DNA of 43,706 nucleotides from an uncultured Lachnospiraceae bacterium. GTDB lineage: Bacteria; Bacillota; Clostridia; Lachnospirales; Lachnospiraceae. The translations under genes were made by a program, and so were the position numbers. The notes under the pieces were generated by a model that saw only the letters and a list, made by a program, of their open reading frames with translations, was not told the DNA's origin and ran no database searches. Positions 33,199-42,105 of this stretch are shown here, piece after piece. The DNA is taken from positions 1 to 43,706 of the forward strand of contig CAJTQO010000030.1 of assembly GCA_910578405.1 (NCBI GenBank). The letters are read 5' to 3'. Position 1 is the stretch's first letter, and every line of letters begins with the position of its first letter.

Positions 33199-33957
33199 AT
33201 GGATGTATTTAAGGATTATGCCTATTATTACAATGCTTTTTATGCGGACAAAGATTATCGTTATGAGGCCGGGCAAATTGACTATTTGTTTAAAAAATAT
33301 GGAGAAAATATAAGGAAAATCATTAACTTTGGATGCGGTACAGGCAGGCATGATATTATTTTGAGTGATTTAGGGTATTTGTGTACAGGAATTGATATGA
33401 GTGAGCTGATGGTAAAATTGGCAAGGGAAAATACAGAAAAGGAACAGAAGGACATTTTATTTACGGTTGCGGATATTAGGAATTATGAGCCGGAGGAAAA
33501 GTATGATGCAGTTATTTCACTTTTCCATGTAATGAGTTATCAGGTGGGCAATCATGATATTTTAAATGCATTTAAAACGGCAAGAAAAGCATTGGAGAAG
33601 GGGGGATTGTTTTTATTTGATATATGGTATGGCCCTGGGGTATTGAGCGATAAGCCTGTTTTGCGTGTGAAAGAGGTGGAAGATGATAAGAATCGCATTA
33701 TTCGGATTGCAAGGCCAATTATGTACGATAAGGAAAATAAAGTAGATGTCTGTTATGAAGTAATGGTCATGAACAAGGATGGAAATAATGTAAAATTGAT
33801 TAATGAAATGCACAGTATGCGTTATTTTTTTATTCCGGAGTTGGAGATGTTATTGTCTCAGGCAGGTTTTTGCCTTGCAGAATGCTTGGATTGTAATAGT
33901 TTGGAAGAAACAAGTTATGAATCGTGGACATGCTTTATTATTGCGAAAGCAATGTAA
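33199..33957 (+). CDS. Class I SAM methyltransferase
   Basis: A 252-aa enzyme with KIINFGCGTGRHDIILSDLG (SAM motif I), GIDMSELMVKLA, YDAVISLFHVMSYQ and LEKGGLFLFDIWYGPG. This layout is that of small-molecule N- or O-methyltransferases, such as those acting on amino sugars. Directly after an aminotransferase it could N-methylate the new amine (inference). It starts at 33199, 12 bp after the previous stop, with GAGGGAG upstream. Confidence 0.82.
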   Translation: MDVFKDYAYYYNAFYADKDYRYEAGQIDYLFKKYGENIRKIINFGCGTGRHDIILSDLGYLCTGIDMSELMVKLARENTEKEQKDILFTVADIRNYEPEEKYDAVISLFHVMSYQVGNHDILNAFKTARKALEKGGLFLFDIWYGPGVLSDKPVLRVKEVEDDKNRIIRIARPIMYDKENKVDVCYEVMVMNKDGNNVKLINEMHSMRYFFIPELEMLLSQAGFCLAECLDCNSLEETSYESWTCFIIAKAM

Positions 33958-34013
33958 TGCGCATATTGCTTCAAATGACAGAAGAAATATTTAAAAGAGA
34001 AAGGGAATGAGTA

Positions 34014-34502
34014 TTGCGTATGAATAAAGGGATGATTGCAGTGGTTTCTACGCTTGTTGGGGCAATGGCCGGCGTAGCTGCAGCAACAAAGGTGAATATT
34101 GATATGATAGAGCGTAACAGAGAGATGTCAGATAAGCATTTGATTATATTGCGCGCATTCAATGAGTGGATGATAACAAAGCAGAACGGAAAGCATATTG
34201 TGGATTATTTTCATAAAAAAGAGATTAAGACTGTCGCCATATATGGCATGAGCTTTTTAGGAGAAAGACTGTATGATGAGCTAAAGGGGACGGATATTGA
34301 AGTCAAATATGCAATAGATAAAAATGCGACAAATATTTTTTCCGAAATAGATATTTTGCTTCCAGATGAGGAATTGCCTGAAGTGGATGCTGTTATTGTG
34401 ACGCCTATTTTCTTTTTTACAGAAATAGAAAGCAATCTCGCTCCGAAGACACAGGCGAAGATTATACCATTAGATGATATTTTATATGAGATACAGCTTT
34501 GA
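34014..34502 (+). CDS. Small protein with N-terminal hydrophobic segment and Rossmann-like module
   Basis: A 162-aa protein. Residues about 6-24 (MIAVVSTLVGAMAGVAAAT) form one hydrophobic segment, either a membrane anchor or a signal-like region. Residues 65-160 are a nucleotide-binding module (VAIYGMSFLGERLYDEL, VKYAIDKNATN, VDAVIVTPIFF) of the kind fused to enzymes all over the island, here without an enzyme. A TTG at 34014 has the better spacing to AAGGGA; ATG 34020 is also possible. It is the only island protein with a visible hydrophobic segment. It might anchor the glycosylation machinery at the membrane through module-module contacts (speculative). Confidence 0.6.
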   Translation: MRMNKGMIAVVSTLVGAMAGVAAATKVNIDMIERNREMSDKHLIILRAFNEWMITKQNGKHIVDYFHKKEIKTVAIYGMSFLGERLYDELKGTDIEVKYAIDKNATNIFSEIDILLPDEELPEVDAVIVTPIFFFTEIESNLAPKTQAKIIPLDDILYEIQL

Positions 34503-34590
34503 AATAAGTCATAATAAGTCAAAATGTCAAGCGGGGGATAAAGGAAATTATGAGGGAAAAGGAGCGAGCTATAGTGGAAAGGGCGTATCT

Positions 34591-35835
34591 ATGGAGATAT
34601 CAATTATCATTCCGGTATATAACGCGGAAAAATATTTAAATGAATGTTTGGACAGTGTAATTTTGCAAACGGTAAAAGAGAAGGAAATTATCTGTATAGA
34701 TGATGGCTCTACAGATAAATCTCTACAGATTTTGGAAGGGTACAGTAAAGAAGAACCGAATTTTATAGTCCTTAGGCAGGAAAACAAGGGGCCTGGGGAA
34801 GCAAGGAACGCAGGGCTAAAAATAGCTACTGGAAAATATGTGAGCTTTCTGGATGCGGACGATTTTTATATTGACCCCAAAGCCTTGGAAAAAATGATTT
34901 ATGCCTGTGAAAGCAATCATCTGCATGTATGCGCCGGTTTGCGCAGGGTTTGCAGGGATGGTTTGTCTAGGGATTTTCCACTGTATAGGGATTGTTTTGA
35001 GGAAGGAAAAAATACAGATGGAAAAGTGATGAGATATGTAGATTATCAGGATGATTATTTTTACCAGAATTATATTTTTTCTCTGAAAGTAATAAAGGAG
35101 AATGCTATATGCTTCCCGGCATACAGGAGGTATGAGGATCCCCCGTTTTTTTTAACGGTTATGATGGTGATTAAGGAATATATAATTTTGCCAGTGGAGT
35201 TTTATGGTTATAGGGATTCAGTAGAAGCATTTTCACGTAAAGGGTTGCATTTGCCGGATATTTTAAGTGGGATACGGGATAATATGAAAACCGCTACGGA
35301 GAACGGCCTGGAGGAATTAAAAAAAATATTGATTCACAGACTGGACAGTGAGTATGCGCCATGGATTGTAAAGAATGCGGATAAAGAAATATGGAAGGCT
35401 TTGTGTGAAATTCAGCATGTGGCATTTGGGGAAGCGCGGATAAAGCAAGATGCAACGCAACAGGAAATTTCTTTGGAACTTATGAAAGCCTTGGTGGCAG
35501 GAAATATTAAGGGGAATTGTTTGGGAGCCTATTTTAAGAAAATAGGAGTCAGCGAAGTGGCAGTGTATGGACTTGGTGTTTTTGGAGAGATGGCAGTGGG
35601 AGAATTGAAGAAGGCGTCTGCTATTACAGTTTATGGAACGGATAAAAGTAAGAAGGGGATGGAGGGGGTTATAATAGGAACTATAGAAGAAATAAATGAA
35701 GAATGCACGGATATTATTGTGACGCCGCTGAAAAACAATGAGGAAATAGTCCGCGAAATAGAAAAGCTGTGGAAAGGAAGAGTATGGGGATTGCCGGATT
35801 TGATATACAAATTGGGAGAATCAGCGGAGGCGTAA
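34591..35835 (+). CDS. GT2 glycosyltransferase with C-terminal Rossmann-like module
   Basis: About 414 aa. The N-terminus is a GT-A family 2 domain: ISIIIPVYNAEKYLNECLDS, ICIDDGSTDKS, GPGEARNAGLKIATGKYVSF and LDADDFY (DxD-type donor metal site). Residues about 325-405 form the nucleotide-binding module VAVYGLGVFGEMAVGELK. ATG 34591 gives the normal GT2 start; an in-frame codon at 34474 would overlap the upstream gene. Cytoplasmic; sugar unknown. Confidence 0.85.
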   Translation: MEISIIIPVYNAEKYLNECLDSVILQTVKEKEIICIDDGSTDKSLQILEGYSKEEPNFIVLRQENKGPGEARNAGLKIATGKYVSFLDADDFYIDPKALEKMIYACESNHLHVCAGLRRVCRDGLSRDFPLYRDCFEEGKNTDGKVMRYVDYQDDYFYQNYIFSLKVIKENAICFPAYRRYEDPPFFLTVMMVIKEYIILPVEFYGYRDSVEAFSRKGLHLPDILSGIRDNMKTATENGLEELKKILIHRLDSEYAPWIVKNADKEIWKALCEIQHVAFGEARIKQDATQQEISLELMKALVAGNIKGNCLGAYFKKIGVSEVAVYGLGVFGEMAVGELKKASAITVYGTDKSKKGMEGVIIGTIEEINEECTDIIVTPLKNNEEIVREIEKLWKGRVWGLPDLIYKLGESAEA

Positions 35836-35862
35836 GGCAAGTGGCGTTATAGAAAAAGGTTC

Positions 35863-37017
35863 GTGGAAAGGCGGATTTGCACATTGAAAGAATATATTAT
35901 TTTCGGAGCCGGAAAATCAGGTGTGGAAGCATTGTTTTATTATGGATACAGGAATGTTGCATTTTTCTGTGATAATCAAAAGAGCGGGAAGGTAAAGGGG
36001 ATTCCGGTTATTGATTTTCAGGAGATGGCCCGTGTCTGTCATAAGTATGAAATTGTGCTGGCTGTTTCCAAGTTGTCGTACCGGAAAGAAATGAAACGTC
36101 AGCTTGAAGAAAGAGGGATTCAATATGTAGAGTTTGGGACTTTCAACTGGAGATTGCATGAAGATAATTTCATGGGGGAATATCAGTTTGAGAACCGTTC
36201 AAGGGGTAAAAACAAACTATTGATGATTTTAGCAGGGTATAAAGAATTTCTGTGGGATTCTGTTTTTAAGAGGGTAAAGGCTTATTTGCCCGTAGATGTG
36301 GATGTGTGCGTGATGACTGCGGGCTATAGGAATGCTGGGCTGGAAACGCTATGTGAGCAAGAAGGGTGGTCCTATTTATATACATATAAAAACCAGGTGT
36401 CTCAAATCCAGAATATTACGGTAGGATTGCATCCGGCGGCGGAATGGATATATAAGTTGGATGAGGATATATTTATTACACCTGGTTTATTTGAAGAGCT
36501 TATGGATACATACCTGTTTGTGGAAAATGAAAAAAAGTACGGCGTAGGGATTGTGGCGCCATTAATGCCAGTCAATGGGTATGGGTATCGCAGGGTTTTA
36601 GAGAATATGGAATTGCTGTCAGAATATGAAGAGCGTTTTGGAGGCGCTGTTTCCGGCATAGGAGATATCAATACAAACACTGAGGCAGCGCTGTATATGT
36701 GGGAAAAAACACTTCCACTGAATAAGTTTGCAGGGAAAATGAAATTGGGCGGGGTAAAATATACCATTTGCCCATATCGGTTCAGCATAGGGTGTTTCCT
36801 GATGCGCAAGGATGCCTGGGAGGCGATGGGGGGTTTTGAGGCGTCAAGGGAGGGAGTTTTGGGCGTGGATGAAAAGCGCTTGTGTCAGTGGTGCATGGAT
36901 ACTGCGAGGCCGGTTGTTGTTGCTGAACGTGCAGTGGCTGGACATTTTTCATATGGAATGCAGACAGAAGGCATGAAAAAACTGTATACAGAGCGCCGGG
37001 GTGATTTTGATTGCTGA
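35863..37017 (+). CDS. GT-A-like glycosyltransferase with N-terminal Rossmann-like module
   Basis: About 384 aa. Residues 7-95 are the recurring module (YIIFGAGKSGVEALFYYGY, FFCDNQKSGKVKGIPVI). Residues 115-380 appear to be a GT-A type transferase: LMILAGYKEFLWDSVFKRVK, YKLDEDIFITPGLFEEL (metal-site acidic residues) and GCFLMRKDAWEAMGGFE. GTG at 35863 has AAAAAGG close by; a TTG at 35884 is the alternative. The family is not one I can name precisely. The stop is followed by the 130-bp inverted-repeat element. Confidence 0.7.
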   Translation: MERRICTLKEYIIFGAGKSGVEALFYYGYRNVAFFCDNQKSGKVKGIPVIDFQEMARVCHKYEIVLAVSKLSYRKEMKRQLEERGIQYVEFGTFNWRLHEDNFMGEYQFENRSRGKNKLLMILAGYKEFLWDSVFKRVKAYLPVDVDVCVMTAGYRNAGLETLCEQEGWSYLYTYKNQVSQIQNITVGLHPAAEWIYKLDEDIFITPGLFEELMDTYLFVENEKKYGVGIVAPLMPVNGYGYRRVLENMELLSEYEERFGGAVSGIGDINTNTEAALYMWEKTLPLNKFAGKMKLGGVKYTICPYRFSIGCFLMRKDAWEAMGGFEASREGVLGVDEKRLCQWCMDTARPVVVAERAVAGHFSYGMQTEGMKKLYTERRGDFDC

Positions 37018-37031
37018 CATATGTTTTGGTT

Positions 37032-37161
37032 AGAAATTAGAATTGTGAACCGCCTGTTTCGCACCATTGCGCCGTTAAAATTTCTAGACGATGCCACCGC
37101 ATCGCCGTCGAAATTTTGCCTGGCGCAGGCACGGACCATGCAGCCCACAAATCTAATTTCT
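37032..37161. repeat. 130-bp near-palindromic element
   Basis: The outer arms, 37032-37047 and 37146-37161, pair with one mismatch over 16 bp. Inner segments also pair in part (TGCGCC with GGCGCA; AAAATTTC with GAAATTTT; GATGC with GCATC), giving one long imperfect hairpin. It lies in the only gap over 200 bp inside the island and is more GC-rich than its flanks. It could be a MITE-like repeat or a structured RNA/attenuator. No T run follows, so it is not a standard terminator. Confidence 0.6.
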
Positions 37162-37237
37162 GTCTGGATGGAACACTAAGGAGTTTGTGAAAAGGAGCGG
37201 ATGAAACGGTATAAGGCCGCTTATAAGGAAGAATAGG

Positions 37238-38551
37238 ATGGAAATAAAAGTATCGGTAATCATGCCCTCATTAAACGTAAAAGATTATATCGAAGAGGCG
37301 GTGCGAAGCGCGCTGTGTCAGACATTGAGGGAAATAGAAGTGATATGCATTGATGCAGGTTCCGATGACGGGACATGGGACATATTGGCATCGTTGGCGA
37401 AAACGGATGGAAGGGTAGTGTTGCGCCATAGCGATGTGAAAAGCTATGGGTATCAGGTGAATTTGGGCATAGATATGGCGAGGGGAGAATACCTTGCTGT
37501 TTTAGAGACGGATGACTGCATATCGCCGGAAATGTATGGGGAGTTATATAAGGCGGCAGTAATGCAGGACTGTGACTATGTAAAGGGAGATTATCTGGCA
37601 TATTGGACACAGGACAGTGGGGAAAGGTTCTTTATTAACAGAAAGACTTTCTTTCAGGACAACTTATATCATGAAGTTATAGAGCCCAAAAGGAAGCCGG
37701 ATGTAGCGGCAGGCGACTGGTATTTGTGGCCGGGTATCTACAAAAGAGAGTTTCTGTTGGAAAATAACATCAGACTGTCCGAAACGCCGGGGGCTGCTTT
37801 TCAGGATATAGGGTTCCTGTTTCAGACCACTGTCCATGCAAAAAGGGCCTTATATTTAAAAGAGCCTTATTACAAATATTGTCTTGACAGGGAAGGGGCG
37901 TCTTCAAATTCCGGAAAGGGATTGAAGTATTCTTTTCAGGAATTCCGCAGGCTTTGTGAAATGTCAGATGCATTGGGTGGATATGATTTTTGGGAAGGAC
38001 AGGCTTTATATTGCAGGATGTGCCAGTCCTTTGTTTGTTGTTATGCACAGATGGAAGAAGGGCGTTTTGGCATAACCGACAGGGAAAGAACGGAATATTA
38101 TGCCTGGTTTCGGAAGGAACTTGGCAGCGCCATGAAGAAAGGCATAATTAACAGTGAAAACATCCGGCCGGAAATATGGAATAAACTGAATCTTTTATTG
38201 ACATCAGAAGAGTGTTATATGGAGAAGGTGAACAGCCATGCGTCCAATATAAGAAAAAGGATAGGAAAACCCGGAGAGTTTCCTATTATAATATGGGGAT
38301 GCGGGTATTACGGGTATGGCGCCTATAAGTGGTTAAAAAAGCAGAGGTATGATATAAAAGCTTTTATGGACAATAATAAGGCGTTATGGGGAAAAACAGT
38401 GAATGGCATAGCAGTTGAGCCGCCGGCGAATGTAGAAACATTAACGGAAGGGACAAAGTATTTGGTTGCAAATGAAAGATATGCGGAAGAAATCAGGAAG
38501 CAACTGCAGAGTATGGGAGTCTTGGACCATGATATCTGCATTTATGTATGA
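37238..38551 (+). CDS. GT2 glycosyltransferase with C-terminal Rossmann-like module
   Basis: A 437-aa protein. N-terminal GT-A domain: KVSVIMPSLNVKDYIEEAVR, CIDAGSDDGTWDIL, GYQVNLGIDMARGEYLAV and LETDDCI (donor metal site). Residues about 345-435 form the module FPIIIWGCGYYGYGAYKWLK with FMDNNKALWGKTVNG. It sits after the 130-bp hairpin element and has an ATAAGGAAG ribosome binding region. Its layout is the same as the enzyme at 34591. Confidence 0.87.
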   Translation: MEIKVSVIMPSLNVKDYIEEAVRSALCQTLREIEVICIDAGSDDGTWDILASLAKTDGRVVLRHSDVKSYGYQVNLGIDMARGEYLAVLETDDCISPEMYGELYKAAVMQDCDYVKGDYLAYWTQDSGERFFINRKTFFQDNLYHEVIEPKRKPDVAAGDWYLWPGIYKREFLLENNIRLSETPGAAFQDIGFLFQTTVHAKRALYLKEPYYKYCLDREGASSNSGKGLKYSFQEFRRLCEMSDALGGYDFWEGQALYCRMCQSFVCCYAQMEEGRFGITDRERTEYYAWFRKELGSAMKKGIINSENIRPEIWNKLNLLLTSEECYMEKVNSHASNIRKRIGKPGEFPIIIWGCGYYGYGAYKWLKKQRYDIKAFMDNNKALWGKTVNGIAVEPPANVETLTEGTKYLVANERYAEEIRKQLQSMGVLDHDICIYV

Positions 38552-38655
38552 GATAGAATGCATGGGGCAATCCTGCCAGATACGCTTATGATACATATAA
38601 ATCAGGTAAATCGGACGCGGAAGCTGTCAGGAGCAAATTTAGGGAAAGGAGAGCG

Positions 38656-39714
38656 ATGGATAATCGGACTATAGCTATTTATGGAGCCCAGATGGTGGCC
38701 GTAAGTATCTACTACGCAATAAAGGCATTGTATACAAATGTTATGGTATTTTGTTTCATAGTAAAAGATGATTCCGGTAATCCGGCGTCTATAGATGGCC
38801 TTCCTGTCGTGACTTTGGAGGAATTTCATGAAACCAATATGAAAATAATCATTGCCACACCGGAAAATCACCACTCTTTTATTATCGAAGATTTGAAGAA
38901 ACATGGCATAAATAATTACCAATGCATGGATTCGCGGACAGAGGCGGCTCTTATGGAAAGATACTACAATAAAATGGGCGTTTTCCCTTCTCTGCGTTCA
39001 TACATGGCCGGGCGGCAAAAAGCGGGAATCGCTATATATATGTCAAAATTTTACCGTGACCAGCCATTGCAGGGCGAATATCATTTTCCGGGCTGGATAT
39101 GTCCCATTCAGGCAGGAGCTTCGCTTACGGACATCTGCATCGCCAGCGTCTGTGACAATGAAGGGGAGAATATATCGGAAAAAAATGTCAATTATTGTGA
39201 GTTGTCTTCTTTATATTGGATATGGAAACATGAATGTGAGGATTGCAAGGATTACATAGGCTTGTTCCATTATAGGCGGGTTTTGGATATTCAGGAAGAA
39301 GATTTGTACCGTTTAAAAGAAAATAGGATAGATGTTGTCCTGCCGTATCCTACGGTCTGCTATCCGGATATTAGGGCGCATCATAAACGTTATCTGAAAG
39401 ACGGCGATTGGGATGCCATGCGCAGGGCTTTGCAGGAATGCGCGCCCAGTTATGCGGCGCGGCTGCCGGAAATTTTCTCAAAACAATATTTCTATAATTA
39501 TAATATGTTTATAGCAAAAAGGGGTGTTTTTAAAGATTATTGCAATTGGCTGTTTCCAATATTACAGAAGGTGGAGGAACTTTCCGTCCCAAAGGGAAAG
39601 GATAGGGCAGACCGTTACATCGGATATCTTGGGGAAAATCTGATGACGCTTTATTTTATGCTCCACCAGAAAGATTATAGAATAGCCCATGCGGGACGGC
39701 GGATGCTGCTATAG
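38656..39714 (+). CDS. DUF4422-type glycosyltransferase with N-terminal Rossmann-like module
   Basis: About 352 aa. Residues 1-95 are the recurring module (IAIYGAQMVAVSIYYAIKAL, with the Gly loop partly lost). From residue 117 the sequence matches the DUF4422 glycosyltransferase type: AIYMSKFYRDQPLQGEY, NYCELSSLYWIWKHE, YIGLFHYRRVLDI, VLPYPTVCYPDI and YNYNMFIAKRGVF. It starts after AAAGGAG and is the last gene of the island. Confidence 0.82.
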   Translation: MDNRTIAIYGAQMVAVSIYYAIKALYTNVMVFCFIVKDDSGNPASIDGLPVVTLEEFHETNMKIIIATPENHHSFIIEDLKKHGINNYQCMDSRTEAALMERYYNKMGVFPSLRSYMAGRQKAGIAIYMSKFYRDQPLQGEYHFPGWICPIQAGASLTDICIASVCDNEGENISEKNVNYCELSSLYWIWKHECEDCKDYIGLFHYRRVLDIQEEDLYRLKENRIDVVLPYPTVCYPDIRAHHKRYLKDGDWDAMRRALQECAPSYAARLPEIFSKQYFYNYNMFIAKRGVFKDYCNWLFPILQKVEELSVPKGKDRADRYIGYLGENLMTLYFMLHQKDYRIAHAGRRMLL

Positions 39715-39752
39715 CGGATGGGGAAAAGCAAAAGTCTGGGAACGCCAGCGTC

Positions 39753-39781
39753 TTGTAACCGCTGTCCCTCAGTGGTATAAT
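39753..39781 (+). promoter_or_regulatory. Sigma-A-type promoter of the Sel1-repeat gene
   Basis: TTGTAA (39753-39758) and TATAAT (39776-39781) are separated by 17 bp. The ribosome binding site AAAGGAG and ATG 39809 follow within 28 bp. It marks the end of the island transcript and the start of an independent unit. Confidence 0.7.
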
Positions 39782-39808
39782 GACAATTAGGAAAGGAGCT
39801 GGTGGGAT

Positions 39809-41047
39809 ATGGGAAAGACTTTAAGCAGCGATGTGCGGCTTGCTTTGCGGGACATTTACTATCATGAGAGGACAGGGCGCGGCAAGGAGGCGTTTGCCCT
39901 TTTGGAAAAGGCTTCCGCCGCCGGGGACGGGGATGCGACCTGCATTTTGGCGCGGTGCCTGTGCGGTTATCAGTATGTTTGGGCAGGACATGGTTTTCCG
40001 GAGGATGATGGGCGGGCGACGGCGCTTTTGCACAAATCAGTGAAGCAGGGAAGCGCGCTTGGCGTGCTGGTGGCTTTGCGCAGTGGGGAACTGACGGCGG
40101 AGGCAGAGGCCCAAATGCCGTTTGCCAACTTACAGGAGGCGTTTGATGAAGTATTGGGGATGGCGCAGGACGGAGAAGCATTTTGCCAGTATGTGGTGGG
40201 CAATGCTTATTTTTGGTGGGATTTTATACGGATTCAGGGCAAGGACGCCGGGGCGTTCCCAAGTCCTGGGGCATACCGCGCCTATTTAAAGGAAAATATC
40301 CAAAAGTGCGAGGACTGGTTCTGGAAAGCGCTGCGGGGCGGCATTTACTTTGCGGCTAATAATTTGAATCGTTATTATACGAAAGGGGATGAGGATATTA
40401 TCGCCCCCAGGCCGGAGAAAGCGAAGGGCATTTGGAAAATTGGCGCGGAATACGGGCATCCCCTCCATCAGTCCATCTATGCGGAAGAACTGGAAGAGGA
40501 AGGGCGCAAGGAAGAGGCGCTGCGCTGGTTCAAGGCTGCGGCGGAAGGAGGCCAGCCAGGGGCATGGTATGATGTGGGGCGGTGCTATTTTGATGGGATT
40601 GGCACGCTGAAAGATGAAGCTTATGCGGTGCGCTGTTTTGAAAAGGGCATCCCTTCCGGCCATACTGGCAGCTACAACTTGCTTGGGAAAGCGTATTTTT
40701 ATGGGCGTGGGGTGGAAGTGGATTATAAGAAAGCGTTTGAACTGCTTTCTTTTGCCTATGGGAAAGGCAGCACATGGGGGGTTTATTATTTGGGCAAATG
40801 CTGCTTTGAGGGTATGGGAACTATCCAGGATTATGGAAAAGCCAGGGCATACTTGGAGCAGATGAAATGGGACAATGACGATGCGTTTTATATGCTTGGC
40901 TATATTTATGGGCGTGGGCTTGCCGTTCCTATGGATATTCCAAAGGCGGTGTCCTATCTGCATAAAGCAGGGGAATATGAGCAGGCAAAGGAAGAGCTGC
41001 GTCATTATAAAAAGACTCTCTTTGGAAATTGGGTTCGTCGCCGTTAA
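39809..41047 (+). CDS. Sel1-repeat (TPR-like) protein
   Basis: A 412-aa soluble protein made of about eight Sel1-like helix pairs, most visible from residue 215 on: SAEYGHPLHQSIYAEEL-like units, GGQPGAWYDVGRCYFDGIG, GHTGSYNLLGKAYFYGRG, GSTWGVYYLGKCCFEGMG and DDAFYMLGYIYGRG. These solenoids mediate protein-protein contacts. No signal peptide. It has its own promoter and is not obviously part of the glycan island. Function cannot be assigned further. Confidence 0.8.
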   Translation: MGKTLSSDVRLALRDIYYHERTGRGKEAFALLEKASAAGDGDATCILARCLCGYQYVWAGHGFPEDDGRATALLHKSVKQGSALGVLVALRSGELTAEAEAQMPFANLQEAFDEVLGMAQDGEAFCQYVVGNAYFWWDFIRIQGKDAGAFPSPGAYRAYLKENIQKCEDWFWKALRGGIYFAANNLNRYYTKGDEDIIAPRPEKAKGIWKIGAEYGHPLHQSIYAEELEEEGRKEEALRWFKAAAEGGQPGAWYDVGRCYFDGIGTLKDEAYAVRCFEKGIPSGHTGSYNLLGKAYFYGRGVEVDYKKAFELLSFAYGKGSTWGVYYLGKCCFEGMGTIQDYGKARAYLEQMKWDNDDAFYMLGYIYGRGLAVPMDIPKAVSYLHKAGEYEQAKEELRHYKKTLFGNWVRRR

Positions 41048-41102
41048 AAACTGTGCCATATAACGAACAAATAATTTAAAAATTAAAAATGTATAAAAAT
41101 AC

Positions 41103-41130
41103 TTGAAATATAAAATAGAAGCGCTATAAT
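41103..41130 (+). promoter_or_regulatory. Promoter of the lipoprotein gene
   Basis: TTGAAA (41103-41108), a 16-bp spacer and TATAAT (41125-41130). The predicted leader is about 135 nt and starts with a small hairpin (arms 41138-41143 and 41149-41154). Confidence 0.65.
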
Positions 41131-41271
41131 ACCGCTTGTATGTAGAAAACATACGGAGCGAGCATCCGGTACGGAGCATTACGCGGTAGGTTTTTACATA
41201 ACAAAGAAATGCGTCTGCGTGACGCAAGTCCAAGTAAGGAAAAAGAAGATAGAAAGATGGAGGAGATAGTT

Positions 41272-41745
41272 ATGAAAAACAAATTGGTAAAACGTGTTGC
41301 AGCTCTTTTGGCAGTGGCAGTGATGGGAATGTCCGTGGTAGCGTGTGGCGGCGGCAATGGGACGGAAGCGACAGCGTCTGCAGCGCTTACGGAAGAAGAG
41401 TATGTGGCAAAGACGACTGAGCTGGCAGAGTCCATGACAAATGTTATGACGGAAGCAGCTTCCCTGGACACTTCTGATGCAGAAGCGGCAAAGGAATTTA
41501 TTGAAGGCTTAAAAGCTCCTTTTGTAGAGTTTGCATCTCTCCAGGCGCCTGAGAAGTATGCGGAAGCGCAGGCAAAGTACAAATCCGGTTCGGAAGCAAT
41601 GATTAAGTATCTGGATATGATGGTTGAAATGTTAGATCCTGCGAAAGCGGCAGAAGCGGATACGGAAGCTCTGATGGAGCTTTTGACCACAATCCAGACA
41701 GACTTTACGGAAGCGGCGAACCTGATGAGCGCAGCAGGCAACTAA
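41272..41745 (+). CDS. Small secreted lipoprotein
   Basis: A 157-aa protein with a lipoprotein signal peptide: basic start MKNKLVKR, a hydrophobic core to about residue 22 and a lipobox ending VVAC, followed by GGGNGTEAT. The mature part is a helical, Ala/Glu-rich domain with no Cys and no recognisable catalytic motif. It would be lipid-anchored to the outer face of the membrane. ATG 41272 follows GGAGGAG (41259-41265); an in-frame upstream ATG at 41209 would disrupt the signal peptide. A promoter and a terminator bracket the gene, so it is monocistronic. Confidence 0.82.
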   Translation: MKNKLVKRVAALLAVAVMGMSVVACGGGNGTEATASAALTEEEYVAKTTELAESMTNVMTEAASLDTSDAEAAKEFIEGLKAPFVEFASLQAPEKYAEAQAKYKSGSEAMIKYLDMMVEMLDPAKAAEADTEALMELLTTIQTDFTEAANLMSAAGN

Positions 41746-41802
41746 GTCATACGGTCTGACAAGAGAGAGCCGTCGCCCGTATGGCTTGACGGAAAAAATG
41801 AT

Positions 41803-41846
41803 AAAAACCTTGTGAGTGTTTCGGCATTCGCAAGGTTTTTGTTTTT
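41803..41846 (+). terminator. Intrinsic terminator after the lipoprotein gene
   Basis: Arms 41803-41818 and 41825-41840 pair with two G-T wobbles around a 6-nt loop, and a T-rich tail (TTTTTGTTTTT) runs through the right arm and beyond. It is preceded by an A run, so it might work in both directions. Confidence 0.85.
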
Positions 41847-41934
41847 GCAAGGCGTGAATTATTTCCATAACAGGAAAAAGCAGGCGTATGGTGAGTGAAA
41901 CGCGGGATTCCATCCGGTTTTCTTTTCTATTTGA

Positions 41935-41964
41935 TTGCAGCGGATAGCTGCCATATGGTATAAT
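41935..41964 (+). promoter_or_regulatory. Promoter of the L,D-transpeptidase gene
   Basis: TTGCAG (41935-41940), an 18-bp spacer and TATAAT (41959-41964). The leader to ATG 42106 is about 135 nt and contains a hairpin at about 41978-42020 (TTTTGC...GCAAAA with wobble pairs). The rest of the 360-bp gap from 41746 holds only this and the terminator. Confidence 0.65.
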
Positions 41965-42105
41965 GTTAAAGTGGGCTTTTGCTTTCCATCAAAAATTTTT
42001 GCTGGATGGAGGGGCAAAACGGCTTTAAAATAATAAAAATTATGTAACGAATGACATCATGAAAAGAGAACATGAGCCATATATATGGTATGTAGGAGTG
42101 CGCCA

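Noticed and set aside
40286..41233. Long antisense open frame opposite the Sel1-repeat gene
   Set aside because: The + strand frame has clear Sel1 repeats, a promoter and a ribosome binding site; the antisense frame has none and is a composition artefact.
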